DNA from: [Phormidium] sp. LEGE 05292
GTDB lineage: Bacteria > Cyanobacteriota > Cyanobacteriia > Cyanobacteriales > Aerosakkonemataceae
Assembly (NCBI RefSeq): GCF_015207735.1
Contig: NZ_JADEWG010000004.1
Span: forward strand, 1-64,000
Direction: 5' to 3'
Length of the DNA stretch: 64,000 nt
In this document: positions 1-8,119 of the stretch, one piece after another
Layout: each line of letters starts with the position of its first letter
Numbering within the stretch: position 1 is the first letter of the stretch
Translations under genes and position numbers: made by a program
The notes under the pieces: model-generated
What the model was told of the DNA's origin: nothing
Seen by the model: only the letters and a program-made list of their open reading frames with translations
The model's database searches: none

Positions 1-237
1 GAGATGGGGAGATGGGGAGATGGGGAGATTGCCTTCTGCCTTCTGTTGATGCAAGTATGAGATGAGTTCGGTTTTGCGATCGACTAATTCTTGACGCAAT
101 TCAGCTGTTAATATTCCTTCTGGGGAATTACAGCGCAAACGCATCTTTTCTAGAGAATTTTTATCATCATCAACAAATAGCTGAACATCCAAACTGTTCA
201 GATGGGAAATAAATTCTGCGATCGTTCTGTTACTCAT
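1..237 (-). CDS. NRPS N-terminal TubC-type docking domain (partial, runs off left edge)
   Basis: The reading frame starts at an ATG at 235-237 and stays open for 79 codons to the window edge. It begins MSNRTIAEFISHLNSLDVQL and continues with R-L-R-C-N-S-P-E-G-I-L-T, then E-L-R-Q-E-L-V-D-R-K-T-E-L-I. This is the pattern of the TubC N-terminal docking domain: a short helix, a beta strand with an 'L-R-x-x-x-P-x-G' turn, then an E-L-x-x-E-L helix. It sits at the start of NRPS or hybrid synthetase subunits and binds the C-terminus of the upstream subunit. The upstream subunit is presumably the C-A-PCP protein ending 98 bases earlier on the same strand. After the domain the frame runs through a CCCCATCT repeat encoding a Pro/Ser-rich linker. 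Only the first ~80 residues are visible, so the catalytic domains are unknown. Confidence 0.8.
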   Translation of the reverse strand, partial: MSNRTIAEFISHLNSLDVQLFVDDDKNSLEKMRLRCNSPEGILTAELRQELVDRKTELISYLHQQKAEGNLPISPSPHL

Positions 238-295
238 AATGGTAAATCTAATTAATTCCTGAATGCTTGATTTAAAGAAAATCCCACTCCCGTAG

Positions 296-314
296 GACAG
301 GCATCTTGCCTGTC
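296..314. repeat. short palindrome between two NRPS genes
   Basis: GACAGGCATCTTGCCTGTC is a near-perfect 19-base dyad lying between the stop of the C-A-PCP synthetase and the start of the docking-domain synthetase. It could be a dispersed palindrome or a weak hairpin within an operon. No U-tract typical of an intrinsic terminator follows on the minus strand. Confidence 0.45.
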
Positions 315-334
315 ATCCCCAGTCCCCCAAACCA

Positions 335-3300
335 TCATATTTCCACTTCCTCACGTCGTTGCAAACTCGATTTAAAAGTTTCAATTTTTTGGGCTAATTC
401 TGCGATCGTTGGGGTTTCAAACACACTTCTTAGGGGCAATTCTACAGATATGCGATCGCGAATCCGTGAAACAAGCTGAGTCGCCAGCAAAGAATGTCCT
501 CCCAATTCAAAGAAATTATCATGAATTCCTATCTGTTTTCGTCCCAAAAGTTGCGTCCAAATTTCTGCTAAAGATGCTTCTATAGAAGTTTTAGGTGCAA
601 TCGGAATAATTGTTTTTCTGGCAACAGTTAAGTTAGGAGATGGTAGTGCTTTTTGATCTACCTTGCCATTAACGGTTAGGGGTAACTTGTTTAACATAAC
701 AAAGATCGCAGGAAGCATATAAGCAGGTAATTTTGTTTTGAGAAACGATCTCAATTCTCGCTCTGTCGGTATCATCAATTTTTTAGGAACAAAATAGGCA
801 ATTAACTGGCGTTCATTCTCCACTTCACGCACAATTACAACTGCTGTTTCTACCATTGGATGTTGAGCAATAATTGTCTCAATTTCGCCCAACTCTACCC
901 GAAAACCGCGAATTTTAATTTGATAATCTGTTCGTCCCAAAAACTCAAGATTACCATCAGAATGGTAAAGTGCGCGATCGCCAGTCTTGTAAAATTTTGA
1001 GGGTAGAGACGTTGTATACAACGTCTCTACAGCTTCGTTTTTTGATTTATAATTTATAAATCTTTTTGCTGTCAACTCTGGGCGATTCAAATAACCTAAT
1101 GCCAATCCATCTCCGCTTAAATAAATTTCACCGTTAACACCTGCTGGGACTGGATTTAAATTTGCATCTAACAGATAAACCTGAGTATTAGCAATTGCTT
1201 TACCAATGGGAATTGTTGTAGAATTTTCTGGGATTTCTTGCACTTCGTACCAAGTAGAGAATGTAGTATTTTCTGTAGGCCCATAAACATGAATCAGATG
1301 TTGGGGTTTACCTTGTTGCAGGACTGTTCGCACGCGATCGACATTCGCAATCTCACCACCAAATAGCAGATATTTGAGCGATCGAAAAGCAGCCGGAATT
1401 TGACTAACTGTTTGATTGAATAACGCCGTTGTCAGAAACAAAATGCTAATTTGCTGTTGTTGTAATTCGGTAACAAACTCTGTGGGTGAAAGCGTTGTTT
1501 CTCGGTCAATTCCAATTAATTGGGCACCATTGAGTAATGCCCCCCAAATTTCAAAGGTTGCTGCATCAAAGGCGAGGTTTGCTACTTGTGCAATGCAGTC
1601 TGTTGGTTCTATTTGTAAATAGTTTGTTTGACACACCAATCGATTTATTGCTCGATGGGGTATCATCACTCCTTTAGGTGTTCCAGTCGATCCAGAAGTG
1701 TAAATTATGTATGCAAGCTGATCGCTTTTACAAGCATTAAATAAGTTTTCATCTAACTCTTTAGCGATAAAATCCCATTCCCGTTCCAAACAAATTACTT
1801 TAGTCTTATCAGTTTGCAGTGAATCTGCCCAATTTTCGTGAGTTAATACCACTTTAATTCCAGCATCTTCCAACATAAAATGTAGTCGTTCTGGGGGATA
1901 ACTGGGATCGAGAGGAACGTAAGCACCACCCGCTTTTAGAATTGCTAACATTGCGGCGATCGCTTCTGCACCACGTTCTAAACAAATTCCTACAGGCATT
2001 TCCGAACTAATGCCTAACTTTTGCAAATATCGTGCTAGTTGATTACTGCCTTGATTTAACTCTTGATAGGTGAATTGTTGCTTGCCGAATTTAAGAGCGA
2101 TCGCATTAGGTCTTTCTCTAACTTGCGCTTCAAATAATTGATGAACGCATAGATTTGCTGGATAGTTGGATTGATTTTGCTGGCAATTCTGTAATAACTT
2201 TTCTTGTTCTTCCTTAGTTAATAATGACAGTTTAGAAATCTGAGTATCTGGATTCGCAACAATGCTTTCTAACAAAGTCTGAAAATGTTGTCTTAGAGAT
2301 GCGATCGCTCTTGCATCAAATAAATCACTGTTATAAACTATCACACCACGCAAACCATCAGACTGTTGCCAACCTTTACCCCACAAATTCCTGAAATTAT
2401 CCGCGCATTTCCAAACATATAATTCCAGATCAAAACGCGCAGTTTTGGTTTCCAAATCCACCGGACTGAGAATTAATCCCGGTAATTCTAGTTGTTCCAT
2501 TGGCGTATTTTGCAGCGCAAAGACAACTTGAAATAAGGGATTTTGACCCAAACTACGAACAGGTTGCAATTCCTCTACCAACTTCTCAAATGGCAAATCT
2601 TGATGAGCATAAGCCGCTAAAGTGACATCCCGCACCCGATCCAACAACTCGCGGAATGTGGGATCGCCCTCCAAGTTGGTGCGTAACACCAAACTATTGA
2701 CCAAAAACCCAATTAATCCCTCCAATTCGCTGCGATGACGATTCGCAATCGGAGATCCGATCGCAATATCAACCTGCCCTGTATAGCGATGCAGCAACGT
2801 CTGAAATGCCGCTAGCAGAGTCATGAACAGTGTTACACCCGATTTTTGGCTTAATTCCTCCAAATCATCCAGTAACGATTGCGGCAACTCCAGTAATTGA
2901 CTCGCACCCCGATGACTTTGCACCAAAGAACGAGAAGCAGCACCAGGCAAATTGAGAACTGGAACATCCTTTAACTGCTGTTTCCAGTAGCGCAACTGAG
3001 CATTTAGCACTTCTCCCTGCAACCATTCCCGCTGCCAATGGGCAAAATCAGCATATTGTATTGGTAGTTCCGGTAAAGTGGCTGGCTTATTTTCCACCAA
3101 CGCCCGATATATTTCGCCCAACTCCCGAATCAAAACACCGCTTGACCATTCATCAAAAATAATGTGGTGCAGTGCGATCAGCAATAAATGTTCAGTATCT
3201 TGTAATTGCCAGAGTCGGACTCGAAAAAGTGGTTCTTTATCTAAGTAAAAAGGTTGCTGAATCTCCTGCAAAATTCGATCGATCGCCCTATCTTCACGGG

Positions 3301-3616
3301 TATTGGCTGGCAATGTTTGTAAATCAGTGAATTTTAGTTTTACTTGCCAATTAGGTGCGACTACCTGCATCAATTGCCCATCTACAACCTCAAACGTGGT
3401 GCGGAGGATTTCGTGACGGTGGATCAGGACTTGAATACTTTGATTCAGTTGCGATCGTTCTAGCGCACCCGTCAGCCGAAATACAAGCGGAATAACGTAC
3501 AGAGCGTTTCCCGGAAGCAGTTGTTCAATAAACCATAACCGCTGTTGAGCAAACGAAGCTGGAAAGATAAACACTTCTTCCTCAAAACGCTCTTGATCCA
3601 ACTTGTTTAAAACCAT
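335..3616 (-). CDS. non-ribosomal peptide synthetase, one elongation module (C-A-PCP)
   Basis: This 1093-residue single-module NRPS has a condensation domain (about residues 15-460, active-site HHIIFDE at 150-156), an adenylation domain (about 490-1000, core A3 YTSGSTGTPKGV near 639, YKTGD near 875, NGKVD near the end) and a carrier domain with LGGHSL near 1037-1042, whose serine takes phosphopantetheine. There is no epimerase, methyltransferase or thioesterase, so the chain must pass on. The next gene on the same strand starts with a TubC docking domain, fitting hand-over between subunits. Aligning core A4-A5 by eye to GrsA gives the specificity code D-A-F-F-L-G-V-T-F-K, which suggests a branched aliphatic residue such as Ile or Val (inference). 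The loop before YKTGD contains an in-frame palindrome at 1003-1030. The ATG start follows only a weak ribosome site. Confidence 0.93.
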   Translation of the reverse strand: MVLNKLDQERFEEEVFIFPASFAQQRLWFIEQLLPGNALYVIPLVFRLTGALERSQLNQSIQVLIHRHEILRTTFEVVDGQLMQVVAPNWQVKLKFTDLQTLPANTREDRAIDRILQEIQQPFYLDKEPLFRVRLWQLQDTEHLLLIALHHIIFDEWSSGVLIRELGEIYRALVENKPATLPELPIQYADFAHWQREWLQGEVLNAQLRYWKQQLKDVPVLNLPGAASRSLVQSHRGASQLLELPQSLLDDLEELSQKSGVTLFMTLLAAFQTLLHRYTGQVDIAIGSPIANRHRSELEGLIGFLVNSLVLRTNLEGDPTFRELLDRVRDVTLAAYAHQDLPFEKLVEELQPVRSLGQNPLFQVVFALQNTPMEQLELPGLILSPVDLETKTARFDLELYVWKCADNFRNLWGKGWQQSDGLRGVIVYNSDLFDARAIASLRQHFQTLLESIVANPDTQISKLSLLTKEEQEKLLQNCQQNQSNYPANLCVHQLFEAQVRERPNAIALKFGKQQFTYQELNQGSNQLARYLQKLGISSEMPVGICLERGAEAIAAMLAILKAGGAYVPLDPSYPPERLHFMLEDAGIKVVLTHENWADSLQTDKTKVICLEREWDFIAKELDENLFNACKSDQLAYIIYTSGSTGTPKGVMIPHRAINRLVCQTNYLQIEPTDCIAQVANLAFDAATFEIWGALLNGAQLIGIDRETTLSPTEFVTELQQQQISILFLTTALFNQTVSQIPAAFRSLKYLLFGGEIANVDRVRTVLQQGKPQHLIHVYGPTENTTFSTWYEVQEIPENSTTIPIGKAIANTQVYLLDANLNPVPAGVNGEIYLSGDGLALGYLNRPELTAKRFINYKSKNEAVETLYTTSLPSKFYKTGDRALYHSDGNLEFLGRTDYQIKIRGFRVELGEIETIIAQHPMVETAVVIVREVENERQLIAYFVPKKLMIPTERELRSFLKTKLPAYMLPAIFVMLNKLPLTVNGKVDQKALPSPNLTVARKTIIPIAPKTSIEASLAEIWTQLLGRKQIGIHDNFFELGGHSLLATQLVSRIRDRISVELPLRSVFETPTIAELAQKIETFKSSLQRREEVEI
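1003..1030. repeat. 28-bp perfect palindrome inside an NRPS adenylation domain
   Basis: The half-site GTAGAGACGTTGTA is followed by its exact reverse complement. It is translated in frame as part of V-E-T-L-Y-T-T-S-L-P, just before YKTGD of the adenylation domain. Two related 28-bp palindromes with the same GTAGAGAC arms lie between genes at 5674-5701 and 46025-46052, which identifies this as a dispersed family that entered coding sequence. Confidence 0.85.
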
Positions 3617-3961
3617 TCACACCTGCACCTGTTCACTCTCACTCTTTTATAAAGGTAAAAGTCGCGCAAGAATTATGCTTCAAGATAGATTTTATGGCGA
3701 AATGATTGATACAAATGAGGTAGGGGCGGGTTTAGCCAAAAGGTTGTCATACCCAGCAATAGATATGGAAGTCAAAACCCGCCCCTACAATTCATAACTT
3801 TCTCATGTCTTGTATTAATTCAAGTTGCTAGTTATGAGCTTAAGTGTTTTGATCCCCCCTAACCCCCCTTAATAAGGGGGGAACTGGATTCAAAGTCCCC
3901 CTTATTAAGGGGGATTTAGGGGGATCGAACCGAGAATGTTTGTAACCAGCAACTTGCGTTA
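3617..3961. other. 345-bp intergenic region made mostly of dispersed repeats
   Basis: The region lies between the NRPS start and the subtilase stop and carries no convincing gene. It contains two repeat elements, at 3720-3788 and about 3818-3962, described separately. The NRPS promoter probably lies in the first ~100 bases (3617-3719, read on the minus strand), but no clear -10/-35 pair was recognised. Confidence 0.6.
3720..3788. repeat. 69-bp inverted-repeat element (GGGGCGGGTTT arms)
   Basis: The arms GTAGGGGCGGGTTT and AAAACCCGCCCCTAC enclose about 40 bases of unique sequence. A second copy with the same arms but a different core lies inside the right-hand NRPS gene at 62191-62257. Conserved arms around variable cores suggest a small non-autonomous (MITE-like) element. 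No transposase for it is in the window. Confidence 0.75.
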
Positions 3962-3962
3962 T
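3818..3962. repeat. composite palindromic element with AAGTTGCTAGTTA-type ends
   Basis: The outer ends are TCAAGTTGCTAGTTA and, inverted, GTAACCAGCAACTTG. Inside are inverted CCCCCCTTAATAAGGGGGG-type blocks. A second copy lies at about 46079-46275. The right end runs into the subtilase gene, so the subtilase TAA stop lies in the TTAATAACGC end sequence of the element. Both copies abut the 3' end of a minus-strand gene. Confidence 0.75.
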
Positions 3963-5530
3963 TAAACGAATACCCCAGTTGGATCGGCTGTTGTCGTCAG
4001 AATATTTTCTAGCAAAGTAGGTAATAGATTGGGATTGGCACTTAAAATCAAAGCCGCAGTTCCCGCTACATAAGGAGCAGAAAATGATGTACCATCCTGG
4101 GAGTCATATTGGCTAGGAGAAATAGATGTAGAGTAAATATTTACTCCGGGCGCAACTACATAATCGATCGGTGTACTACCAGCATAGTTAGAAAAAGCAG
4201 GAATAACTTTACTCTGATCGACTGCACCAACAGTAATACCATAATGAGTAGCATAACGACCTGGATATTCAGGCTCATAACCATAATCATTTCCGGCAGC
4301 TGAAACCACAACAACACCTTTTTCAAAGGCATATTTAATAGCTGCTGCTTCTTCAGCTGAAGTAGACGAACCTGCCAAGCTTAAGTTAATTATTTTTGCC
4401 CCGTTATCGACAGCATAACGAATTCCGGTAGCAATATCATAATCATCTGCGAAACCGAAAGAATCGATTACCTTTACAGGCATAATTTTGGCATTAAAAG
4501 CTACTCCTGTTACACCAAAATTGTTATTTTCTGCGGCAATTATTCCTGCTACATGAGTACCGTGACCATCTATATCTAATGGAGTATTATTGTTATCGAT
4601 AAAATTCCAGCCGCGAGTATCATCAATATAACCATTGCGATCGTCATCAATTCCATTTCCAGGAATTTCATCAGCATTAACCCAAATATTGTTATCTAGG
4701 TCAGGGTGTAAATAGTCCACTCCACTATCCACAACCGCCACGACAATTCCCTGTCCAGTGTAACCTTTTTGCCAAACTTCTGGAGCGTCGATCGCATCCA
4801 ATCCCCAACTATTACCACCTAAATCGGGAACATTGGGAAAATTGCTTTGTCCAGTTGCTTTTGCGACTGCTGCTGCTGCATTTAATAGACCATATCCGAA
4901 TGTAGTATTAAAAGAAAATGGGGAAATTTTCCGTCCTTCTGCCAAACCATTAACTAATAAATGTTCCCATAATTGGCGGTTATTAAAAGCGGCTAAATCA
5001 GGGTAAATAGACCGATAATAATTGAGGTTAGCAAAGGGTGAAAATATTCGTCCTTCATTTATCCCAGCATAATATAGATGGTCAAATAATTGATGGCTAT
5101 TTAAAGTAGCTAAATCAGGATTACTCGCTTGATAAAAATTGAGATCGATTAATTTAGAAAAAACTCGCCGTTCATTCAAACCAAATTTTGAGAGGTGTTC
5201 TAGAAGTTGCGGTTTACTTAAGTTGGCTAAATCAGGGTTACTATCTTGGTAGAACTGTAGGTCTACAAAAGGTGAAAAATTACGGGTTTCTGACAAACCA
5301 AAATTAGCCAAATGGTCGAATAGTTGGGTGTTTCCTAAATTTCTTAAGTCAGGGTTATTATCTCGATAAAATTTTAAGTCGATCAAGGGTGAGAACGATC
5401 GCCCCTCAGCTATACCAAAATTTTTCCAGTGTGCAAAAGCTTGTTGGTTGTTCAAGCCAGCCAAATCAGGATTCTGAGAACGATAAAAATCAGGGTTAAA
5501 CAGACTATCCAGCGCAGTAGAAGTAGACAT
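3962..5530 (-). CDS. S8 subtilisin-like serine protease with five N-terminal 39-residue repeats
   Basis: This is a subtilase (peptidase family S8) with the catalytic triad visible: Asp in VAVVDSGVDY (about residue 268), His in GHGTHVAG (about 323) and Ser in GTSFSAP (about 482), plus the oxyanion Asn in SAAGND (about 414). Ahead of it, residues about 10-205 form five copies of a 39-residue unit of the type F-Y-(R/Q)-x-x-N-P-D-L ... H-L-x-x-x-G-L-x-E-x-R-x-F-S. Their function is not known to me; they may tether or mask the enzyme. No classical signal peptide is seen. The ATG at 5530 was chosen over an ATG 11 codons upstream because GAGGAGAT lies 5-10 bases before it. The stop falls in a dispersed repeat. 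The gene is single and its substrate is unknown. Confidence 0.9.
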   Translation of the reverse strand: MSTSTALDSLFNPDFYRSQNPDLAGLNNQQAFAHWKNFGIAEGRSFSPLIDLKFYRDNNPDLRNLGNTQLFDHLANFGLSETRNFSPFVDLQFYQDSNPDLANLSKPQLLEHLSKFGLNERRVFSKLIDLNFYQASNPDLATLNSHQLFDHLYYAGINEGRIFSPFANLNYYRSIYPDLAAFNNRQLWEHLLVNGLAEGRKISPFSFNTTFGYGLLNAAAAVAKATGQSNFPNVPDLGGNSWGLDAIDAPEVWQKGYTGQGIVVAVVDSGVDYLHPDLDNNIWVNADEIPGNGIDDDRNGYIDDTRGWNFIDNNNTPLDIDGHGTHVAGIIAAENNNFGVTGVAFNAKIMPVKVIDSFGFADDYDIATGIRYAVDNGAKIINLSLAGSSTSAEEAAAIKYAFEKGVVVVSAAGNDYGYEPEYPGRYATHYGITVGAVDQSKVIPAFSNYAGSTPIDYVVAPGVNIYSTSISPSQYDSQDGTSFSAPYVAGTAALILSANPNLLPTLLENILTTTADPTGVFV

Positions 5531-5663
5531 GGATGATCTCCTCAAGGATTGACTAGAAAGCAAGTTTTAAATCGTAACTTAATATCTGGTATGTCTGAAG
5601 GAATGTTACTTATGCAGCTATTTTAGATTAGCTTCTCTAAATTAGGTTGTCACTCTTGAATCC

Positions 5664-5711
5664 AAAAAACCTTGTAGAGACTTTATATATAAAGTCTCTA
5701 CAAGGTTTTTT
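5664..5711. terminator. 48-bp perfect palindrome, probable terminator, core of the GTAGAGAC family
   Basis: A 24-base arm (AAAAAACCTTGTAGAGACTT then TATA) is followed by its exact complement, giving a strong stem flanked by A and T runs. It could act as a bidirectional terminator between acsF and the subtilase gene. Its central 28 bases (5674-5701) belong to the same palindrome family as 1003-1030 and 46025-46052. Confidence 0.65.
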
Positions 5712-5733
5712 GAAGATGTCTAATGTATAAGCA

Positions 5734-5766
5734 AGATCCCTGACTTCTCTAAGAAGTTGGGGATCT
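5734..5766. terminator. hairpin of the CCCCGACTTCTT repeat family, after acsF
   Basis: AGATCCCTGACTTCT and AGAAGTTGGGGATCT form a stem just 3' of acsF (minus strand), so it is likely its terminator. Relatives occur at 17256-17280, 25275-25308, 30496-30528 and 56973-57015. Confidence 0.6.
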
Positions 5767-5774
5767 AAAGTTTT

Positions 5775-6848
5775 CTAACGCACAGTTCCTTTCAAGGCTT
5801 CTGCATCAACACCTTTGAGCAGATAAATCCGCAGCAAATGACCGAAAATTGATAATTGAAGTGGTAATTTACGTAATGCTTTCAACCATTTTGGTTGAGA
5901 ACTAGCATCGATTTGGGACATCTGTAAATTTAGATCGGAACTGCGATGCAAGCGATCGAAAAACTCTGGATGTTCTGTATCTAGAACTGAAGGGAAAGCG
6001 CGTGCGGCTGTTTCATTAGTCTTGCGAATTACTTCTGCATCAAATTCCGTTGCATCTAACCCCAATACGTTATAAAATCCAGTTCTCTCGTGAACAGTTA
6101 AAGTATGAGTTGCAAAAACTGTCAGCAAGAAAAAGCGACTCCATAAGCGAGATTGCCAAGTTTGCCACAGTTTGGGTTGAGATCTTAACAAGGCTTTAAA
6201 GATATCCCCGTGACGGTTTTCATCCTGACACCAGCTTTCAAAGTAGCGGAATAAGGGATAAAACTGATTTTCAGGATGTTTTTCTAAATGGCGATAAATA
6301 ATGATGTAACGCCAGTAACCAATTTTTTCGGATAAATAAACTGTGTAAATCACCCATTCGATCGGGAAAAATGTATAAACCCGATTTTTTGTTAAATAAC
6401 CCAAATCCATCGTACAGCCAAAATCCCCCATTGCCTTATTGAGGAATCCAGCATGACGCGCTTCATCTCTCGCCATCAAGTTAAACATTTCCGATAGCAG
6501 CGGACTGCGATCTTTCAACTTGCGCGAGAGTTCCTTAAACAGCAAAAAGCCGGAAAACTCAGAAACGCACGATCTCTCCAAATAATTAATAAAAGCTTGT
6601 CTGTCTTCTCCCGTCAGATGATCCCAAGAGTCATTAAACGCTTCATCCCTAACAAAGTGATGGCGGTTGTAATCTGCCCGCATTTCTGCCAACATTGCTT
6701 GTAACTCGGTGTCTTGGGCAGATAAATCCATTTTAGCCGCAGTTTCAAAGTCTGTCGTATAAAACCGAGGTGTGAGGATGTTTTCCTTTAGCGCCGTTGT
6801 TTTGCCTGCTGATAACTCCTGAGAGGGCTTTGGCGGAGAAGTAACCAT
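5775..6848 (-). CDS. acsF: Mg-protoporphyrin IX monomethyl ester oxidative cyclase (AcsF family, probably the low-oxygen paralogue)
   Basis: This di-iron enzyme forms the fifth ring of chlorophyll (Mg-protoporphyrin monomethyl ester to divinyl protochlorophyllide, using O2) at the thylakoid membrane. Family hallmarks are LTPRFYTTDF near the N-terminus and the iron-binding ExxH motifs in RDEARHAGF and QDENRHGDIF. At 357 residues it has normal family length. The ATG at 6848 was preferred to an in-frame TTG eight codons upstream because family members begin close to it. The gene is divergent from ho2 across a shared 321-base region. In Synechocystis the micro-oxic cyclase chlAII lies with ho2 and hemN, so this copy is probably the low-oxygen form. 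That paralogue assignment is inference from context, and hemN is not here. Confidence 0.92.
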   Translation of the reverse strand: MVTSPPKPSQELSAGKTTALKENILTPRFYTTDFETAAKMDLSAQDTELQAMLAEMRADYNRHHFVRDEAFNDSWDHLTGEDRQAFINYLERSCVSEFSGFLLFKELSRKLKDRSPLLSEMFNLMARDEARHAGFLNKAMGDFGCTMDLGYLTKNRVYTFFPIEWVIYTVYLSEKIGYWRYIIIYRHLEKHPENQFYPLFRYFESWCQDENRHGDIFKALLRSQPKLWQTWQSRLWSRFFLLTVFATHTLTVHERTGFYNVLGLDATEFDAEVIRKTNETAARAFPSVLDTEHPEFFDRLHRSSDLNLQMSQIDASSQPKWLKALRKLPLQLSIFGHLLRIYLLKGVDAEALKGTVR

Positions 6849-7169
6849 AGTGTTTGTCTCGTTATAACTCAATAGCTTTTAAGTTATACTACTTACCGTC
6901 TCTTGAAAAGATCTTTGTGTGAAAAAGGTAACAAACGTTAATCTTACTGTAACTTTGTTAAGTTATGATAACTATTTTCCAATTAATCGCTACACAGTTA
7001 TAAAGTATTTAAAAGCATTACCAGAACAGGAAACGGGGAACAGAATTGCCTGTTCCCTCTCAAATGAGTTTTGGGAGCGGTTTAAATTGCTTGTCTATTC
7101 CACTTTTTTCCCTGTTCCCTGTTCCGTTTTAAACAAACAACCATTTCTTTAGGAAAGAGGTAAATTGAC
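6849..7169. promoter_or_regulatory. divergent acsF/ho2 promoter region
   Basis: These 321 bases separate two divergent tetrapyrrole genes. The acsF side has an imperfect dyad, GTTATAACT ... AAGTTATAC, at about 6861-6889, and the half-site AAGTTATGATAACT recurs at about 6959-6972. They could be operators for a shared regulator (ChlR-type control is known for this gene pair in other cyanobacteria), but that is inference. Around 7025-7135 there are inverted GGAACAG/CTGTTCC blocks. AGGAAAGAGG at 7150-7159 is the ho2 ribosome-binding site. A small reading frame here (6919-7152) runs through the repeats and is not considered real. Confidence 0.5.
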
Positions 7170-7919
7170 ATGAGTCACGATTTAGCCAACAGTCTGCGAG
7201 AAGGCACGAAACATTCTCACACTGCCGCTGAAAATACTGCTTATATGAAGTGTTTTCTCAAAGGAATTGTTGAACGAGAACCATTCCGCAAGTTGCTGGC
7301 AAATCTGTATTTAGTCTACAGTACTTTAGAAGATTCTCTGCGGCGTTACCAGGATGATCCAGTATTAGGAGCAATGTATTTTCCTGAGTTAAATCGCACA
7401 GAAAATCTAGAGAAAGATTTAGCATATTATTATGGTGAAAGTTGGCGGGAACAGATTGTTCCTTTACCAGCAGGTCAAGTTTATGTCGATCGCCTCATAG
7501 AAATCGCCAACAACGACCCAGTGCTGTTGATTGCCCACAGTTATACTCGTTATATGGGTGATTTGTCTGGTGGACAAGCTTTAAAAAATATTATTCGATC
7601 GGCTTTGAATTTACCCCCAGATCGAGGCACCGGATTGCACGACTTTGAACAAATTCCCACTGTAGAAGCTAGACGAGAATTTAAGGAAAAGTATCGCCAA
7701 GCTTTGAATTCTTTACCGATCGATGAAGCAACAATTCAACGCATAGTAGAAGAAGCCAACTATGCGTTTAAATTAAATCGAGATGTAATGCACGACTTAG
7801 AAGAAGATGTCAAACTGGCGATCGGCGATCACGTATTTGATTTACTCACTCGTCAAGATAAACCAGGTAGCACAGAAAGACCCTCTCATAGTAGACCAGA
7901 GGAATCTGTAGTAGTTTGA
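7170..7919 (+). CDS. ho2: heme oxygenase 2 (biliverdin-forming)
   Basis: A ferredoxin-dependent heme oxygenase opens heme to biliverdin IXalpha, CO and Fe2+, feeding phycobilin synthesis in the cytoplasm. The 249-residue protein has the axial-histidine segment REGTKHSHTAAEN (His near 17), the distal helix YTRYMGDLSGGQALKNI and the conserved FPELNR. The stretches AENTAYMKCFLKGIVEREPFR and DLLTRQDKPGSTE match what I remember of Synechocystis Ho2 rather than Ho1, and this supports the ho2 name. A good ribosome site (AGGAAAGAGG) precedes the ATG. The gene is divergent from acsF, the partner it has in the known low-oxygen cluster of other cyanobacteria. Confidence 0.92.
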   Translation: MSHDLANSLREGTKHSHTAAENTAYMKCFLKGIVEREPFRKLLANLYLVYSTLEDSLRRYQDDPVLGAMYFPELNRTENLEKDLAYYYGESWREQIVPLPAGQVYVDRLIEIANNDPVLLIAHSYTRYMGDLSGGQALKNIIRSALNLPPDRGTGLHDFEQIPTVEARREFKEKYRQALNSLPIDEATIQRIVEEANYAFKLNRDVMHDLEEDVKLAIGDHVFDLLTRQDKPGSTERPSHSRPEESVVV

Positions 7920-8119
7920 TATAGTACTTAAATGTAAGAATTTTCAGACTGATATCTCATCCTTTGGTTTCGGAATTATATCTTGTAGGGACACACTATG
8001 CCTGACGGCAGGCTATAGCCAAGGCGAACACCCCTATCCTATCAAGATTTAAATAATTCCAATGCAATCGAAAATGATATCACACAAAAGCTGGGTTTCT
8101 TGAGAAACATAAGTCGTTT

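Noticed and set aside
6919-7152. 77-codon plus-strand frame upstream of ho2
   Set aside because: It runs through AT-rich promoter DNA and inverted GGAACAG repeats and ends at the ho2 ribosome site. It is not protein-like.
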